Shown: positions 7,307-16,150, counted from the stretch's first letter. The stretch: 64,000 nucleotides of DNA from Streptomyces xanthii (GCF_014621695.1 NZ_CP061281.1:3720001-3784000), one strand, 5' to 3'. Translations and numbers: made by a program. Notes: generated by a model from the sequence alone, not told the origin.

Positions 7307-10300
7307 ATGTCTACGCAGCCTGCCCCCGCCGCCGACCGGATCGCCGCCGTAGCGCGGCGCCTGTCCGAGCTGTCCCTTCGCGACGCCCACCGCCTCGGTC
7401 GCAGGCTGGAAGGGGCCCGCAAGATCCGTAAGCCCGAGGCCCGGGCCGCGGTCGTCGCCGAGATCGACGCCGAGGCCGAGAAGGCCGCGGTGCGCACGGA
7501 CACCCGCCGTGCCCGCCGGGCCGAGCTCGAGGTCACGTACCCCGAACAGCTCCCGGTCAGCCAGAAGAAGGACGAGATCGCCGACGCGATCCGCGATCAC
7601 CAGGTCGTGATCGTGGCCGGTGAGACCGGCTCCGGCAAGACCACGCAGATCCCGAAGATCTGTCTGGAGCTGGGGCGCGGGGTGCGCGGCATGATCGGGC
7701 ACACCCAGCCGCGCCGGATCGCGGCCCGCACGGTCGCCGAGCGCGTGGCGGAGGAGCTGCGCACGCCGCTGGGCGACGCGGTCGGCTGGAAGGTCCGCTT
7801 CACCGATCAGGTGAACCAGGACGCGACGTTCGTGAAGCTGATGACGGACGGCATCCTGCTGGCCGAGATCCAGACGGACCGCGACCTGCGCGCGTACGAC
7901 ACGATCATCATCGACGAGGCCCACGAGCGGTCCCTGAACATCGACTTCCTGCTCGGGTACCTGGCGCAGCTGCTGCCGCGCCGTCCCGACCTGAAGGTCG
8001 TCATCACGTCGGCGACGATCGACCCGGAGCGCTTCTCGCGGCACTTCGGCGACGCCCCGATCGTCGAGGTCAGCGGCCGTACGTACCCGGTGGAGGTGCG
8101 CTACCGCCCGCTCCTCGAAGAGGACTCGGACGACTCCGACCGCGACCAGATCACGGCGATCACGGACGCGGTCGAGGAGCTCCAGCGCGAGGGCGACGGC
8201 GACATACTCGTCTTCCTCTCAGGCGAGCGGGAGATCCGCGACACGGCGGACGCGCTGGAAAAGAAGTTCGCCCGCGCGGGAGGCGCTGTCGGACGCAGCA
8301 CCGAAGTGCTGCCGCTGTACGCGCGGCTCTCGCACGCGGAGCAGCACCGGGTCTTCCAGCGCCACACGGGCCGCCGGATCGTCCTCGCGACGAACGTGGC
8401 GGAGACGTCCCTGACCGTCCCCGGCATCAAGTACGTGATCGACCCGGGCACCGCCCGCATCTCGCGCTACAGCCACCGCACGAAGGTGCAGCGGCTGCCC
8501 ATCGAGCCGGTCAGCCAGGCCAGCGCCAACCAGCGCAAGGGCCGCTGCGGCCGTACGAGCGACGGCATCTGCATCCGGCTGTACTCGGAGGACGACTTCC
8601 TCGCCCGCCCCGAGTTCACGGACGCGGAGATCCTCCGCACGAACCTGGCCTCCGTCATCCTGCAGATGACCGCGGCCGGCCTCGGCGACATCGAGAAGTT
8701 CCCCTTCATCGACCCGCCGGACCACCGCAACATCCGCGACGGCGTCCAACTGCTCCAGGAACTGGGCGCGTTGAACCCGGCGGAGAAGGACGTCCGCAAG
8801 CGGCTCACGGAACAGGGCCGCCGCCTCGCCCAGCTTCCCGTCGACCCGCGCCTGGCCCGTATGGTCCTGGAGGCGGACAAGAACGGCTGCGTGCGCGAGG
8901 TCATGGTGATCGCGGCCGCGCTGTCCATCCAGGACCCGCGCGAGCGCCCTTCCGACAAGCAGCAGCAGGCCGACCAGCAGCACGCCCGCTTCAAGGACGA
9001 GACCAGCGACTTCCTGGCGTTCCTCAACCTGTGGCGGTACGTGCGCGAACAGCAGAAGGAGCTCGGCTCCTCCGCGTTCCGCCGGATGTGCAAGCGCGAG
9101 TTCCTGAACTTCCTGCGCATCCGCGAATGGCAGGACATCTACACGCAGCTGCGCACGGTCGCCAAGCAGATGGGCATCCATCTCAACGACGAGGACGCCC
9201 CCGGCGACTCCATCCACGTCTCCCTCCTGTCCGGTCTGCTCTCGCACATCGGCATGAAGGACGTGAAGGAGTCGAAGGAGTCGCAGGCCAAGGACCCCAA
9301 GCAGGCGGGCCGCGACCGCGGTCGCAACGAGTACGTCGGCGCGCGGAACGCGAAGTTCGCGATCTTCCCCGGCTCGGCGCTGTTCAAGAAGCCGCCGCGG
9401 TTCGTCATGTCCGCGGAGCTGGTGGAGACCAGCCGGCTCTGGGCGCGGGTGAACGCGAGGATCGAGCCCGAGTGGGTCGAGCCCCTCGCCGAGCACCTCC
9501 TCAAGCGCACGTACAGCGAGCCGCACTGGGAGAAGGACCAGGCGGCCGTGATGGCGTACGAGAAGGTGACGCTGTACGGCGTCCCGCTCGTGGCCCAGCG
9601 CAAGGTGAACTACGGGCGCATCGACCCGGAGGTCTCGCGCGAGCTGTTCATCAGGAACGCGCTGGTGGAGGGCGACTGGCGCACCCACCACAAGTTCTTC
9701 GCGGACAACCGCAAGCTGCTCACCGAGGTCGAGGAGCTGGAGCACCGGGCGCGCCGCCGCGACATCGTGGTGGACGACGAGACGCTCTTCGACTTCTACG
9801 ACCAGCGGGTGCCGGAGCACGTCGTCTCGGGCGCGCACTTCGACTCCTGGTGGAAGCACAAGAAGAAGGACGAGCCCGAGCTGCTCGACTTCGAGCGCTC
9901 GATGCTGATCCGCGAGTCCGCGGAGGCGGTCACCAAGGCCGACTACCCGGACTCGTGGCGGCAGGGCCGGCTGAAGTTCCGGGTGACGTACCAGTTCGAG
10001 CCGGGCGCGGACGCGGACGGCGTCACCGTCCACATCCCGCTCCAGGTGCTCAACCAGGTGACGGACGAGGGCTTCGACTGGCAGATCCCGGGTCTGCGCG
10101 AGGACGTCGTGGTCGAGCTGATCCGCTCGCTGCCCAAGCCGATCCGGCGCAACTACGTGCCGGCGCCGAACTACGCGAAGGCGTTCCTGGAGCGGGCCGT
10201 GCCCCTGCAGGAGCCGCTGCCGGCGACGCTCGCGCGCGAGCTCCAGCGCATGGTCGGGGTCCCGGTGAAGGCCGACGACTTCGACCTCGCCCGCGTCCCC

Positions 10301-11332
10301 GACCACCTGAAGATCACCTTCCGGATCGTCGACGAGCGGCGCCGCAAGCTCGCCGAGGACAAGGACCTGGAGGCACTGAAGCTCCGGCTGAAGCCGAAGG
10401 CCCGGCAGGCGATCTCCAAGGCGGCCGCGGCGACGGCCGAGCGCTCCGGCGGGGAGTCCGTCGAGCGCACGGGCCTGACGGACTGGACGATCGGCACGCT
10501 GTCGAAGGTCTTCGAGACCCGCCGCGCCGGCCAGCCGGTCAAGGCGTACCCGGCGCTCGTCGACGACGGCGACACCGTCTCCGTACGGCTCTTCGACACG
10601 GAGGCCGAGCAGGCGCAGGCCATGTGGAAGGGCACGCGCCGGCTCATCCTGCGCAACATCCCGGTGAACCCGGGCAAGTTCGCCTCCGACAAGCTGAGCA
10701 ACGCGGCGAAGCTCTCCCTCTCCGCGAACCCGCACGGCTCGATCCAGGCGCTGTTCGAGGACTGCGCGATGGCGGCCGCGGACCGGCTCATCGGGGAGTT
10801 CGGCGGGCCCGTCTGGGACGAGGAGTCGTACCGCAAGCTGTACGAGAAGGTGCGGGCCGAGATCGTCGACGCGACGGTGCGCACGGTGGACCAGGTGCAG
10901 CAGGTGCTGGCCGCCTGGCAGGCCTGCGAGCGGCGCCTGAAGTCGACGAACAGCCCGGTGCTGCTCGCCAACCTCCAGGACGTGCGCACCCAGTTGAACT
11001 GGCTGGTGAAGCCGGGCTTCGTGACGGCCACGGGGACGCGCCGGCTGCCGGACCTCATGCGGTACCTGGTCGCGGCCGACCGGCGGCTCCAGCAGATGCC
11101 GACCAACGTCCAGCGGGACACCACCCGTATGGAGAAGGTCCACGAGATGCAGGACGAGTACGCCTGGCTGCTCGAACAGATGCCGCAGGGGCGGCCGGTG
11201 CCGCAGGAGGTCCTGGACATCCGCTGGATGATCGAGGAGCTCCGGGTCAGCTATTTCGCACACGCCCTGGGCACCGCGCACCCCGTCTCGGACAAGCGGA
11301 TCGTGAAGGCGATCGACGCCGCCGTGCCGTAA
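7307..11332 (+). CDS. hrpA: ATP-dependent RNA helicase HrpA (DEAH box)
   Basis: A cytosolic DEAH/RHA helicase of 1341 residues, the usual length for bacterial HrpA. In other bacteria HrpA acts in mRNA processing and in rescuing collided ribosomes. Visible motifs: GETGSGKTTQ (I), TQPRRIAAR (Ia), IIDEAHERSLN (II), TSATI (III) and QRKGRCGRTSDGICIRLY (VI). The helicase-associated, OB-fold and HrpA-specific DUF3418 regions fill the C-terminal half. The ATG at 7307 follows GGAGGACGT, an excellent ribosome-binding site. It is followed by tRNA-Asp copy 2. Confidence 0.97.
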   Translation: MSTQPAPAADRIAAVARRLSELSLRDAHRLGRRLEGARKIRKPEARAAVVAEIDAEAEKAAVRTDTRRARRAELEVTYPEQLPVSQKKDEIADAIRDHQVVIVAGETGSGKTTQIPKICLELGRGVRGMIGHTQPRRIAARTVAERVAEELRTPLGDAVGWKVRFTDQVNQDATFVKLMTDGILLAEIQTDRDLRAYDTIIIDEAHERSLNIDFLLGYLAQLLPRRPDLKVVITSATIDPERFSRHFGDAPIVEVSGRTYPVEVRYRPLLEEDSDDSDRDQITAITDAVEELQREGDGDILVFLSGEREIRDTADALEKKFARAGGAVGRSTEVLPLYARLSHAEQHRVFQRHTGRRIVLATNVAETSLTVPGIKYVIDPGTARISRYSHRTKVQRLPIEPVSQASANQRKGRCGRTSDGICIRLYSEDDFLARPEFTDAEILRTNLASVILQMTAAGLGDIEKFPFIDPPDHRNIRDGVQLLQELGALNPAEKDVRKRLTEQGRRLAQLPVDPRLARMVLEADKNGCVREVMVIAAALSIQDPRERPSDKQQQADQQHARFKDETSDFLAFLNLWRYVREQQKELGSSAFRRMCKREFLNFLRIREWQDIYTQLRTVAKQMGIHLNDEDAPGDSIHVSLLSGLLSHIGMKDVKESKESQAKDPKQAGRDRGRNEYVGARNAKFAIFPGSALFKKPPRFVMSAELVETSRLWARVNARIEPEWVEPLAEHLLKRTYSEPHWEKDQAAVMAYEKVTLYGVPLVAQRKVNYGRIDPEVSRELFIRNALVEGDWRTHHKFFADNRKLLTEVEELEHRARRRDIVVDDETLFDFYDQRVPEHVVSGAHFDSWWKHKKKDEPELLDFERSMLIRESAEAVTKADYPDSWRQGRLKFRVTYQFEPGADADGVTVHIPLQVLNQVTDEGFDWQIPGLREDVVVELIRSLPKPIRRNYVPAPNYAKAFLERAVPLQEPLPATLARELQRMVGVPVKADDFDLARVPDHLKITFRIVDERRRKLAEDKDLEALKLRLKPKARQAISKAAAATAERSGGESVERTGLTDWTIGTLSKVFETRRAGQPVKAYPALVDDGDTVSVRLFDTEAEQAQAMWKGTRRLILRNIPVNPGKFASDKLSNAAKLSLSANPHGSIQALFEDCAMAAADRLIGEFGGPVWDEESYRKLYEKVRAEIVDATVRTVDQVQQVLAAWQACERRLKSTNSPVLLANLQDVRTQLNWLVKPGFVTATGTRRLPDLMRYLVAADRRLQQMPTNVQRDTTRMEKVHEMQDEYAWLLEQMPQGRPVPQEVLDIRWMIEELRVSYFAHALGTAHPVSDKRIVKAIDAAVP

Positions 11333-11428
11333 CCGGGTGGCCACGTGGGGTGAGTTCGACGCGTGGGCCTGCACTGCTGTACTGTCCTACTCGCAGCGCA
11401 ACGCAGAAGAAAAAGCGCCGCGAAACCT

Positions 11429-11503
11429 GGTCCTGTGGAGCAGTTTGGAGTGCTCGCCACCCTGTCAAGGTGGAGGCCGCGGGTTCAAATCCCGTCAGGA
11501 CCG
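11429..11503 (+). tRNA. tRNA-Asp (anticodon GTC), copy 2
   Basis: 75-nt cloverleaf identical to the copy at 5382-5456. Its last 18 bases plus three downstream bases are repeated at 11610-11630. Confidence 0.97.
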
Positions 11504-11508
11504 CAGTA

Positions 11509-11544
11509 GAAGAAGGCCCGCACCGCAAGGTGCGGGCCTTCTTC
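11509..11544 (+). terminator. Terminator of tRNA-Asp copy 2
   Basis: Perfect 16-bp stem (GAAGAAGGCCCGCACC and complement) with a GCAA loop, six bases after the tRNA. The central stem is reproduced almost exactly at 11635-11666. Confidence 0.85.
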
Positions 11545-11609
11545 GCGCATCCAACCGCCCTGGACCACCTCCGGAGGCCGCGCCCGCGGCGAAGCCGCAG
11601 ACGACCCAG

Positions 11610-11666
11610 CAAATCCCGTCAGGACCGCAGCCACAGAAGGCCCGCACCGCAAGGTGCGGGCCTTCT
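11610..11666 (+). repeat. Duplicated tRNA-Asp 3' end plus terminator
   Basis: Positions 11610-11630 repeat 11486-11506 exactly (T-arm 3' half, acceptor 3' strand, discriminator and three flanking bases). They are followed at 11635-11666 by the same GCAA-loop terminator. The 5' two-thirds of the tRNA is absent, so this is not a functional gene. It may be an attachment-site scar or the remnant of a tandem tRNA duplication. Confidence 0.85.
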
Positions 11667-11724
11667 TCGTGCGTTGAGCCGGCCCGTGTCGTCCAGTGCG
11701 GCCTTCCCCCCTGCGCTCGACCAG

Positions 11725-11744
11725 CCCGCGCCTTTGAGCGCGGG
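11725..11744 (+). terminator. Third terminator-like hairpin in the tRNA-Asp region
   Basis: A 7-bp stem CCCGCGC/GCGCGGG with a CTTTGA loop, followed by GCCTTCTTG. It resembles the tails of the two preceding terminators. Confidence 0.45.
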
Positions 11745-11853
11745 GCCTTCTTGTCGGGCGTACGGGCGGGGCTCAAGGCGTTCCGGGCGTCTTGACGGGC
11801 GCGCCGCGCCTGGGTACGCCAGAACCACGACCCGGGCGAGGGGAGGCGGCGGC

Positions 11854-12078
11854 ATGGCGGCACCCGTACGGCACGAGACCCGGGCCCTGCTGCGCGCGCA
11901 CCTCGCCGCGGCCTCGGGCTACCGGCACATCACCCGGCACTGCCCGATCTGCCATCGCCTCCTGCGGCTCGCCATGGAGCCGGGCGGGGAGCTCGCCCCC
12001 GAGGACCTCACACAGGTCCTGACGGCCCGTGAGAGCGCCTCCGAGGGGGGTGAGGACGAAAGTCCCCCGAAGGGGTGA
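11854..12078 (+). CDS. DUF6274 family small protein
   Basis: A 74-residue protein starting MAAPVRHETRALLRAHL at the ATG at 11854, preceded by GAGGGGAGG. It contains one CxxC pair (HCPICHRLLRLAME) and several His residues (YRHITRHCPICH), suggesting a metal-binding or redox mini-domain. The tail is acidic (GGEDESPPKG). From memory this matches the uncharacterised Streptomyces family DUF6274 found next to bldC. There is no membrane segment. Function is unknown; it is convergent with bldC. Confidence 0.75.
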   Translation: MAAPVRHETRALLRAHLAAASGYRHITRHCPICHRLLRLAMEPGGELAPEDLTQVLTARESASEGGEDESPPKG

Positions 12079-12267
12079 CGAAAGCCGACCCACAGGCCGC
12101 CCGTCAGATGGCAGCCTGGGGAGAGTCGGAGACTGTCGCACCCCCGCCGGCCCCTCTAGCGCACGGGCATCTGCGGCAACAAGATTCAGGGCATGTGACG
12201 GGTGTCACCGAACTTGTTTTGGAAACACCGTTTCTTACACCCGCCCTACAACTCCTCAATTTAATAT

Positions 12268-12279
12268 GTGCAATTGCAC
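12268..12279. promoter_or_regulatory. Perfect 12-bp palindrome GTGCAATTGCAC
   Basis: A self-complementary site in the AT-rich patch of the region downstream of bldC. It may be a protein-binding site. No adjacent promoter is convincing. Confidence 0.35.
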
Positions 12280-12436
12280 CACCTCTACGGGCGCCCACCG
12301 GCCCTCCGTCAGCCCTCCGTCAGGCTCTGGCCAGAGGCCCCGCCGAGACTCCCCCAAGACCCACCAAGACCGCACCGGAACCCCCGCCGGAGCCTCACGG
12401 CTCCCCGGCCGGCGCCCGGTTGAGGGCACAAAAAAA

Positions 12437-12468
12437 ATCGCGCTGGACCCGGCGGAGTCCAGCGCGAT
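12437..12468 (-). terminator. Strong terminator of bldC
   Basis: Perfect 12-bp stem (ATCGCGCTGGAC and complement) with an 8-base loop. A run of A on the plus strand lies on the low-coordinate side, giving a U tract on the minus-strand transcript. It implies a 3' untranslated region of about 160 bases after bldC. Confidence 0.9.
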
Positions 12469-12628
12469 CGACGACGCACCGTGTGAAGCAGTGGAGATGA
12501 CGCTTCGTGGCGCTTCATAAGAAGGGGGCCTGTTGGGGCAGGTCCCGCGTCGTGTGGAGCTATGGGGTGGGCGCAGTACGGGTTGGGGGACCCGAAACGC
12601 CCGATATGTACCGCGTTCTGCGGGGTCC

Positions 12629-12835
12629 TCAGGCCTCGCTGCGCTGCTGCGGAATACCCGCCAGCAGGGCGCGGACCTCGGCCTCGCGGTAACGGCGGTG
12701 CCCGCCGAGCGTGCGGATCGACGTGAGCTTGCCAGCCTTCGCCCAGCGCGTGACCGTCTTCGGGTCGACGCGGAACATCGTGGCGACCTCAGCGGGGGTC
12801 AGCAGCGGCTCGGCATCAGGGGTGCGAGCGGTCAT
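12629..12835 (-). CDS. bldC: Developmental regulator BldC (MerR-like)
   Basis: A 68-residue MerR-type winged helix-turn-helix DNA-binding protein that in Streptomyces delays entry into development and binds direct repeats cooperatively. The sequence reads MTARTPDAEPLLTPAEVATM at the start, then the helix-turn-helix TPAEVATMFRVDPKTVTRWA and the wing LTSIRTLGGHRRYREAEV. The ATG at 12835 follows GAGGAGG and gives exactly the known BldC length; a longer frame to 12922 is not needed. An 8-bp inverted repeat lies just upstream at 12852-12873 and a strong terminator lies downstream. Identification is secure. Confidence 0.97.
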   Translation of the reverse strand: MTARTPDAEPLLTPAEVATMFRVDPKTVTRWAKAGKLTSIRTLGGHRRYREAEVRALLAGIPQQRSEA

Positions 12836-12851
12836 GAGCGGCCTCCTCGGG

Positions 12852-12873
12852 AGAACCGAACCTTCTCGGTTCT
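12852..12873 (-). promoter_or_regulatory. Inverted repeat in the bldC leader
   Basis: AGAACCGA and TCGGTTCT separated by six bases, starting 17 bases upstream of the bldC ATG and next to its ribosome-binding site. It could be an operator or an mRNA hairpin affecting translation. Confidence 0.5.
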
Positions 12874-13068
12874 TTCCTTTAAATTCTGCACCTTGACCCG
12901 CGTTGCCCGATATGGCGGACACGGGTCGAGTCGGTTATAGGACGAACGGCTTGTCCTCGGCACTACAACTACACCATCCGTCCAGCCGCGTCGGCCAAAC
13001 CGATGGAATTGCCCTCCCAGGTGTTCATCAGCGACGGAAGCCGATGGACCATGCCATAGCGGACAGTC

Positions 13069-13099
13069 ACGCCCCTGTGACGATCAGTCACAGGGGCGT
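13069..13099. terminator. Isolated 13-bp hairpin between bldC and the 13323 gene
   Basis: Perfect stem ACGCCCCTGTGAC/GTCACAGGGGCGT with loop GATCA. It lies about 220 bases beyond the stop of the gene at 13323-14168, with no U tract on either side. Confidence 0.5.
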
Positions 13100-13322
13100 C
13101 AGGAGTCACCAGACCCCCCAAAGACAGTGCAATGCTGAGTGATCCACCCGAAGTGGTGCCTAGTCGGGCGGACAGAGTCCTCCCCGGACTCCTTGTCCTA
13201 TTTTGGCACGAGGAGGGGTGATGGGCGCAAGGGAGAAGTAAGTGCAGTCCGTCACGCTTGCATCACGCTTGATGCAAACGCCCGGATCAGGACGTAGGTC
13301 CTGAAGGCCCGCATCCGTCCGC

Positions 13323-14168
13323 TCAGTTGGCGTTCTGCCGTTCCTTCACCGCACGCCAGCGTGCCACGAGCCGCGCGTACGCCTCGGTCGCGCCGGCCTC
13401 GTCCCCGGCCCGCAGCGCGGCGATCCCCTCCGCGACATCGGCCGCCGAGTGGTCCTCGTCCAACTGCTCCGCGGGCAGGGTGTGCACGAGCCCGCCGTAG
13501 TCGAGCTCCACGTACGAGCGCGGGTGGAACTCCTCGAGCCAGCGCCCCACGTCCACCAGGCCGTCGATGAGCGGCCCCTCGTCGATCGCGTCCTTCAGCG
13601 CCTTCAGCGCCCGCGCCACCCGCCGCCGCGCCTGCACCATCGGCGTCCGGTACCGCAGGGACGCCTCGCCGCCGGCGCTCTTCGGCTCGTAGGCCCGCTC
13701 CTCGTCGGTGACGAGCACGAACCAGTTCAGCGGCACGTGCCAGGTCGAGGTGCGGATCCAGGGGCGCGCGTCCGGGTTCCGCTCCAGCCAGCGCTCGTAA
13801 TCGTCGGCCGTCTGCCGCCGCACCACCGGCGGGAGCACCGCGTCCAGGACCGGCAGCGGCAGCACGCCCGGCAGCTCGCCGAGCGCCTGCCAGCCGCGCA
13901 GCCGGGTGCGCCAGGGACAGACGCACACCACGCCGTCCGCCTCCAGCACGAACGCGTCGTCGCTCTCGTGGACCGGCACGGGCACGGGCGGCGTCGGCAG
14001 CAGATCGGCGAGCGAGCGGCGCAGTTCGTCCTGGTAGGAGGGCAGGTGCTCGCGCCGGGCGTAGCGCTCCCAGTGCCCGCGCTCGGGCTGCGGGAACGCG
14101 GCCAGCGGTTCGTAGACCCGCAGATAGGCGGCGTACGGGACGGTCGGCGAGGACACCTTCTTCGGCAC
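13323..14168 (-). CDS. Conserved hypothetical protein
   Basis: A 281-residue soluble protein of unknown function. The GTG at 14168 is preceded by GGAGGGAGC and begins [21 protein letters not shown]; the open frame upstream to 14285 has poorer signals. The central part has many Trp and Pro residues ([20 protein letters not shown]), followed by a helical segment ([17 protein letters not shown]) and an acidic, Ala-rich C-terminal helical segment. From memory, homologues occupy the same place between bldC and vdh in other Streptomyces. No catalytic motif is recognisable. Confidence 0.75.
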   Translation of the reverse strand: MPKKVSSPTVPYAAYLRVYEPLAAFPQPERGHWERYARREHLPSYQDELRRSLADLLPTPPVPVPVHESDDAFVLEADGVVCVCPWRTRLRGWQALGELPGVLPLPVLDAVLPPVVRRQTADDYERWLERNPDARPWIRTSTWHVPLNWFVLVTDEERAYEPKSAGGEASLRYRTPMVQARRRVARALKALKDAIDEGPLIDGLVDVGRWLEEFHPRSYVELDYGGLVHTLPAEQLDEDHSAADVAEGIAALRAGDEAGATEAYARLVARWRAVKERQNAN

Positions 14169-14390
14169 GGCTGCTCCCTCCCCCGACCACGACCCGGAAA
14201 ACACTGCAAATCGTGCCACGGCAGGCCCCGGCGCACGCGCCCCGGCGTACGGAGTGCCCTGACGCGAGAGAGTGATCCTGGGCACTGCGCGGGTGGCGGC
14301 CCCCGGCGCGTTCTAGTCTTCTGCCCACGGAGACCCGCCACCCGTACGGGGCTCCGCTCAACCGCCGCAACTTACTTGGGAGTCACCACA

Positions 14391-15485
14391 GTGACCGATG
14401 TGACCGGCGCCGCTGCCGACGTGCTGCAGACCCTGTTCCACTCGGACCAGGGCGGGCACGAGCAGGTCGTGCTCTGCCAGGACCGGGCGAGCGGCCTCAA
14501 GGCCGTGATCGCCCTCCACAGCACCGCCCTGGGCCCCGCCCTCGGCGGCACCCGCTTCTACCCCTACGCGACCGAGGCCGAGGCCGTCGCCGACGCGCTG
14601 AACCTCGCGCGCGGCATGTCGTACAAGAACGCCCTGGCCGGCCTGGACCACGGTGGCGGCAAGGCCGTCATCATCGGCGACCCGGACCGCATCAAGACCG
14701 AGGAACTGCTGCTCGCCTACGGGCGCTTCGTGGCCTCGCTCGGCGGGCGCTACGTGACGGCGTGCGACGTGGGCACCTATGTGGCCGACATGGACGTGGT
14801 GGCGCGCGAGTGCCGCTGGACCACCGGCCGCTCCCCCGAGAACGGCGGCGCGGGAGACTCCTCCGTGCTCACCGCCTTCGGCGTCTTCCAGGGCATGCGG
14901 GCCAGCGCCCAGCACCTGTGGGGCGACCCGACGCTGCGCGGCCGCACGGTCGGCGTCGCCGGCGTCGGCAAGGTCGGTCACCACCTGGTCGAGCACCTGC
15001 TCTCCGACGGCGCCGAGGTCGTGATCACCGACGTGCGCGAGGAGTCGGTGCGCCGGATCACCGACCTGCACCCCGAGGTCCGGGTCGCCGCCGACACGGA
15101 CGAACTGATCCGTGTCGAGGGCCTGGACATCTACGCCCCGTGCGCGCTGGGCGGGGCCCTCAACGACGACTCCGTGCCGGTCCTCACCGCCAAGGTCGTC
15201 TGCGGCGCGGCGAACAACCAGCTCGCCCACCCGGGCGTCGAGAAGGACCTCGCGGACCGCGGGATCCTCTACGCCCCGGACTACGTGGTGAACGCGGGCG
15301 GGGTCATCCAGGTCGCCGACGAGCTCCACGGCTTCGACTTCGACCGGTGCAAGGCGAAGGCGTCGAAGATCTTCGACACCACGCTCTCGATCTTCGCTCG
15401 CGCAAAGTCCGACGGGATTCCGCCGGCCGCCGCGGCCGACCGGATCGCCGAGCAGCGCATGGCGGAGGCGCGCGGCCGCGCATGA
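14391..15485 (+). CDS. vdh: Valine (branched-chain amino acid) dehydrogenase
   Basis: An NAD-dependent oxidative deaminase converting valine, leucine or isoleucine to 2-oxoacids. In streptomycetes it supplies acyl-CoA precursors for fatty acid and polyketide synthesis. The 364-residue length matches known Vdh proteins. Visible are the substrate-domain GGTRF and the catalytic-lysine region [10 protein letters not shown], then the dinucleotide-binding motif [12 protein letters not shown] and the C-terminal [15 protein letters not shown]. The GTG at 14391 lies 9 bases after GGGAG. A strong hairpin terminator follows at 15512-15542. Confidence 0.95.
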   Translation: MTDVTGAAADVLQTLFHSDQGGHEQVVLCQDRASGLKAVIALHSTALGPALGGTRFYPYATEAEAVADALNLARGMSYKNALAGLDHGGGKAVIIGDPDRIKTEELLLAYGRFVASLGGRYVTACDVGTYVADMDVVARECRWTTGRSPENGGAGDSSVLTAFGVFQGMRASAQHLWGDPTLRGRTVGVAGVGKVGHHLVEHLLSDGAEVVITDVREESVRRITDLHPEVRVAADTDELIRVEGLDIYAPCALGGALNDDSVPVLTAKVVCGAANNQLAHPGVEKDLADRGILYAPDYVVNAGGVIQVADELHGFDFDRCKAKASKIFDTTLSIFARAKSDGIPPAAAADRIAEQRMAEARGRA

Positions 15486-15511
15486 TCGCGGGCGCTGCGT
15501 AACGAGCGTCA

Positions 15512-15542
15512 CTCTTCTCGGCGGGTCGCCCGCCGAGAAGAG
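15512..15542 (+). terminator. Terminator of vdh
   Basis: Perfect 14-bp stem (CTCTTCTCGGCGGG and complement) with a TCG loop, 26 bases after the vdh stop. TTAAAAT follows immediately, so it also borders the promoter region of the next gene. Confidence 0.85.
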
Positions 15543-15748
15543 GTTAAAATCGCAGCTGACCAGCGAGGACGGGGCTCCTGGCTGGTCCTGCGCACACGCG
15601 CGTCCTGCGGGCGACGTACCGTATGGGCGTGGGCTCAGGTACCGTGGAAGCCCTACGGACCGGTCTCTCTGCGGAGAGCCCGTTCCAGATCATGAACGCG
15701 TGTCAAGACTCTGGGGCCGTCGAGCCCCGTCACCGAGGGGGTCGAGCC
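15543..15748 (+). promoter_or_regulatory. Leader region of the DUF3073 gene
   Basis: A 206-base segment starting with an AT-rich TTAAAAT that could serve as a -10 element. Downstream are several short hairpins, including CTCTC-TGCG-GAGAG at about 15666-15679 and GGGGC-CGTCGA-GCCCC near 15712. A frame from the ATG at 15623 is open and in phase with the DUF3073 gene, but the family begins at MGRGRAK. A structured leader is inferred, not shown. Confidence 0.4.
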
Positions 15749-16012
15749 ATGGGGCGCGGCCGGGCAAAGGCCAAGCAGACGAAGGTCGCCCGCCAGCTGA
15801 AGTACAGCAGCGGCGGGACTGACCTGTCGCGTCTGGCCAACGAGCTGGGCGCATCGACGTCGAATCCGGTCTCGAATCAGCCGCCTAACGGCGAGCCGTT
15901 CGAGGACGAGGAGGACGACGAGGACCCGTACGCCCGCTACGCGGATATGTACGACGACGATGAGGACGAGGACGACGAGTCCGGTCCGTCGTCGCAGCGC
16001 CGCGGCGCTTGA
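15749..16012 (+). CDS. DUF3073 family protein
   Basis: An 87-residue actinobacterial protein of unknown function. It begins MGRGRAKAKQTKVARQLKY at the ATG at 15749, after GAGGGGG, with a strongly basic N-terminus that looks suited to nucleic-acid binding. The C-terminal half is extremely acidic (DEEDDEDPYARYADMYDDD). This charge-split layout is typical of DUF3073. It is preceded by a leader of about 190 bases and followed by a good terminator, so it appears to be transcribed alone. Upstream in-frame extension to 15623 is possible but unlikely. Confidence 0.9.
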   Translation: MGRGRAKAKQTKVARQLKYSSGGTDLSRLANELGASTSNPVSNQPPNGEPFEDEEDDEDPYARYADMYDDDEDEDDESGPSSQRRGA

Positions 16013-16068
16013 CCTCGTAGCACGTAGTACGTCCAGCAGTTTTTCGTTCTCCGAATACTGCTGCACTC

Positions 16069-16106
16069 ACCCGGTCCGGGGTGGTCACCACGCCGGACCG
16101 GGTTTT
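16069..16106 (+). terminator. Terminator between DUF3073 gene and purM
   Basis: Perfect 11-bp stem (ACCCGGTCCGG and complement) with a 13-base loop, followed by TTTT. It serves the plus-strand gene and may also stop the convergent purF-purM transcript. Confidence 0.85.
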
Positions 16107-16150
16107 GTGCTGCCCCGGGACCCTGAGGGCCCGGGGCGCCGCACCGTGTC

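Larger units (their letters stand above)
12079..12628. other. Long intergenic region downstream of bldC and DUF6274
   Basis: About 550 bases without a credible gene. It includes an unusually AT-rich patch at about 12205-12275 (GTTTTGGAAACACCGTTTC, then TTTAATATG), the 12-bp perfect palindrome GTGCAATTGCAC at 12268-12279, and the bldC terminator at 12437-12468. Open frames across it run through the terminator and lack ribosome-binding sites. Confidence 0.6.
12836..13322. other. Intergenic region upstream of bldC
   Basis: 487 bases holding the bldC leader and promoter region and a strong isolated hairpin at 13069-13099 (13-bp perfect stem ACGCCCCTGTGAC, loop GATCA). The hairpin may be the terminator of the gene at 13323 or of an untranslated RNA. 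The open frames here have no coding character. Confidence 0.55.

Noticed and set aside
8219..11374. A 1051-codon open frame on the minus strand inside hrpA
   Set aside because: It lies antisense to a complete and well-conserved helicase. Its composition is Arg/Leu/Asp-rich and it has no recognisable motif.
9031..12078. A 1015-codon plus-strand frame ending with the DUF6274 gene
   Set aside because: The first 900 codons are an out-of-frame reading of hrpA and pass through tRNA-Asp. Only the last 74 codons, from the ATG at 11854, have a ribosome-binding site and family resemblance.
12029..12520. Frame containing MCNCTTSTGAHRPSV downstream of bldC
   Set aside because: It runs through the bldC terminator stem, lacks start signals and has non-coding composition.
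12903..13142. 79-codon frame upstream of bldC
   Set aside because: No ribosome-binding site, composition unlike coding DNA, and it crosses a 13-bp perfect hairpin.
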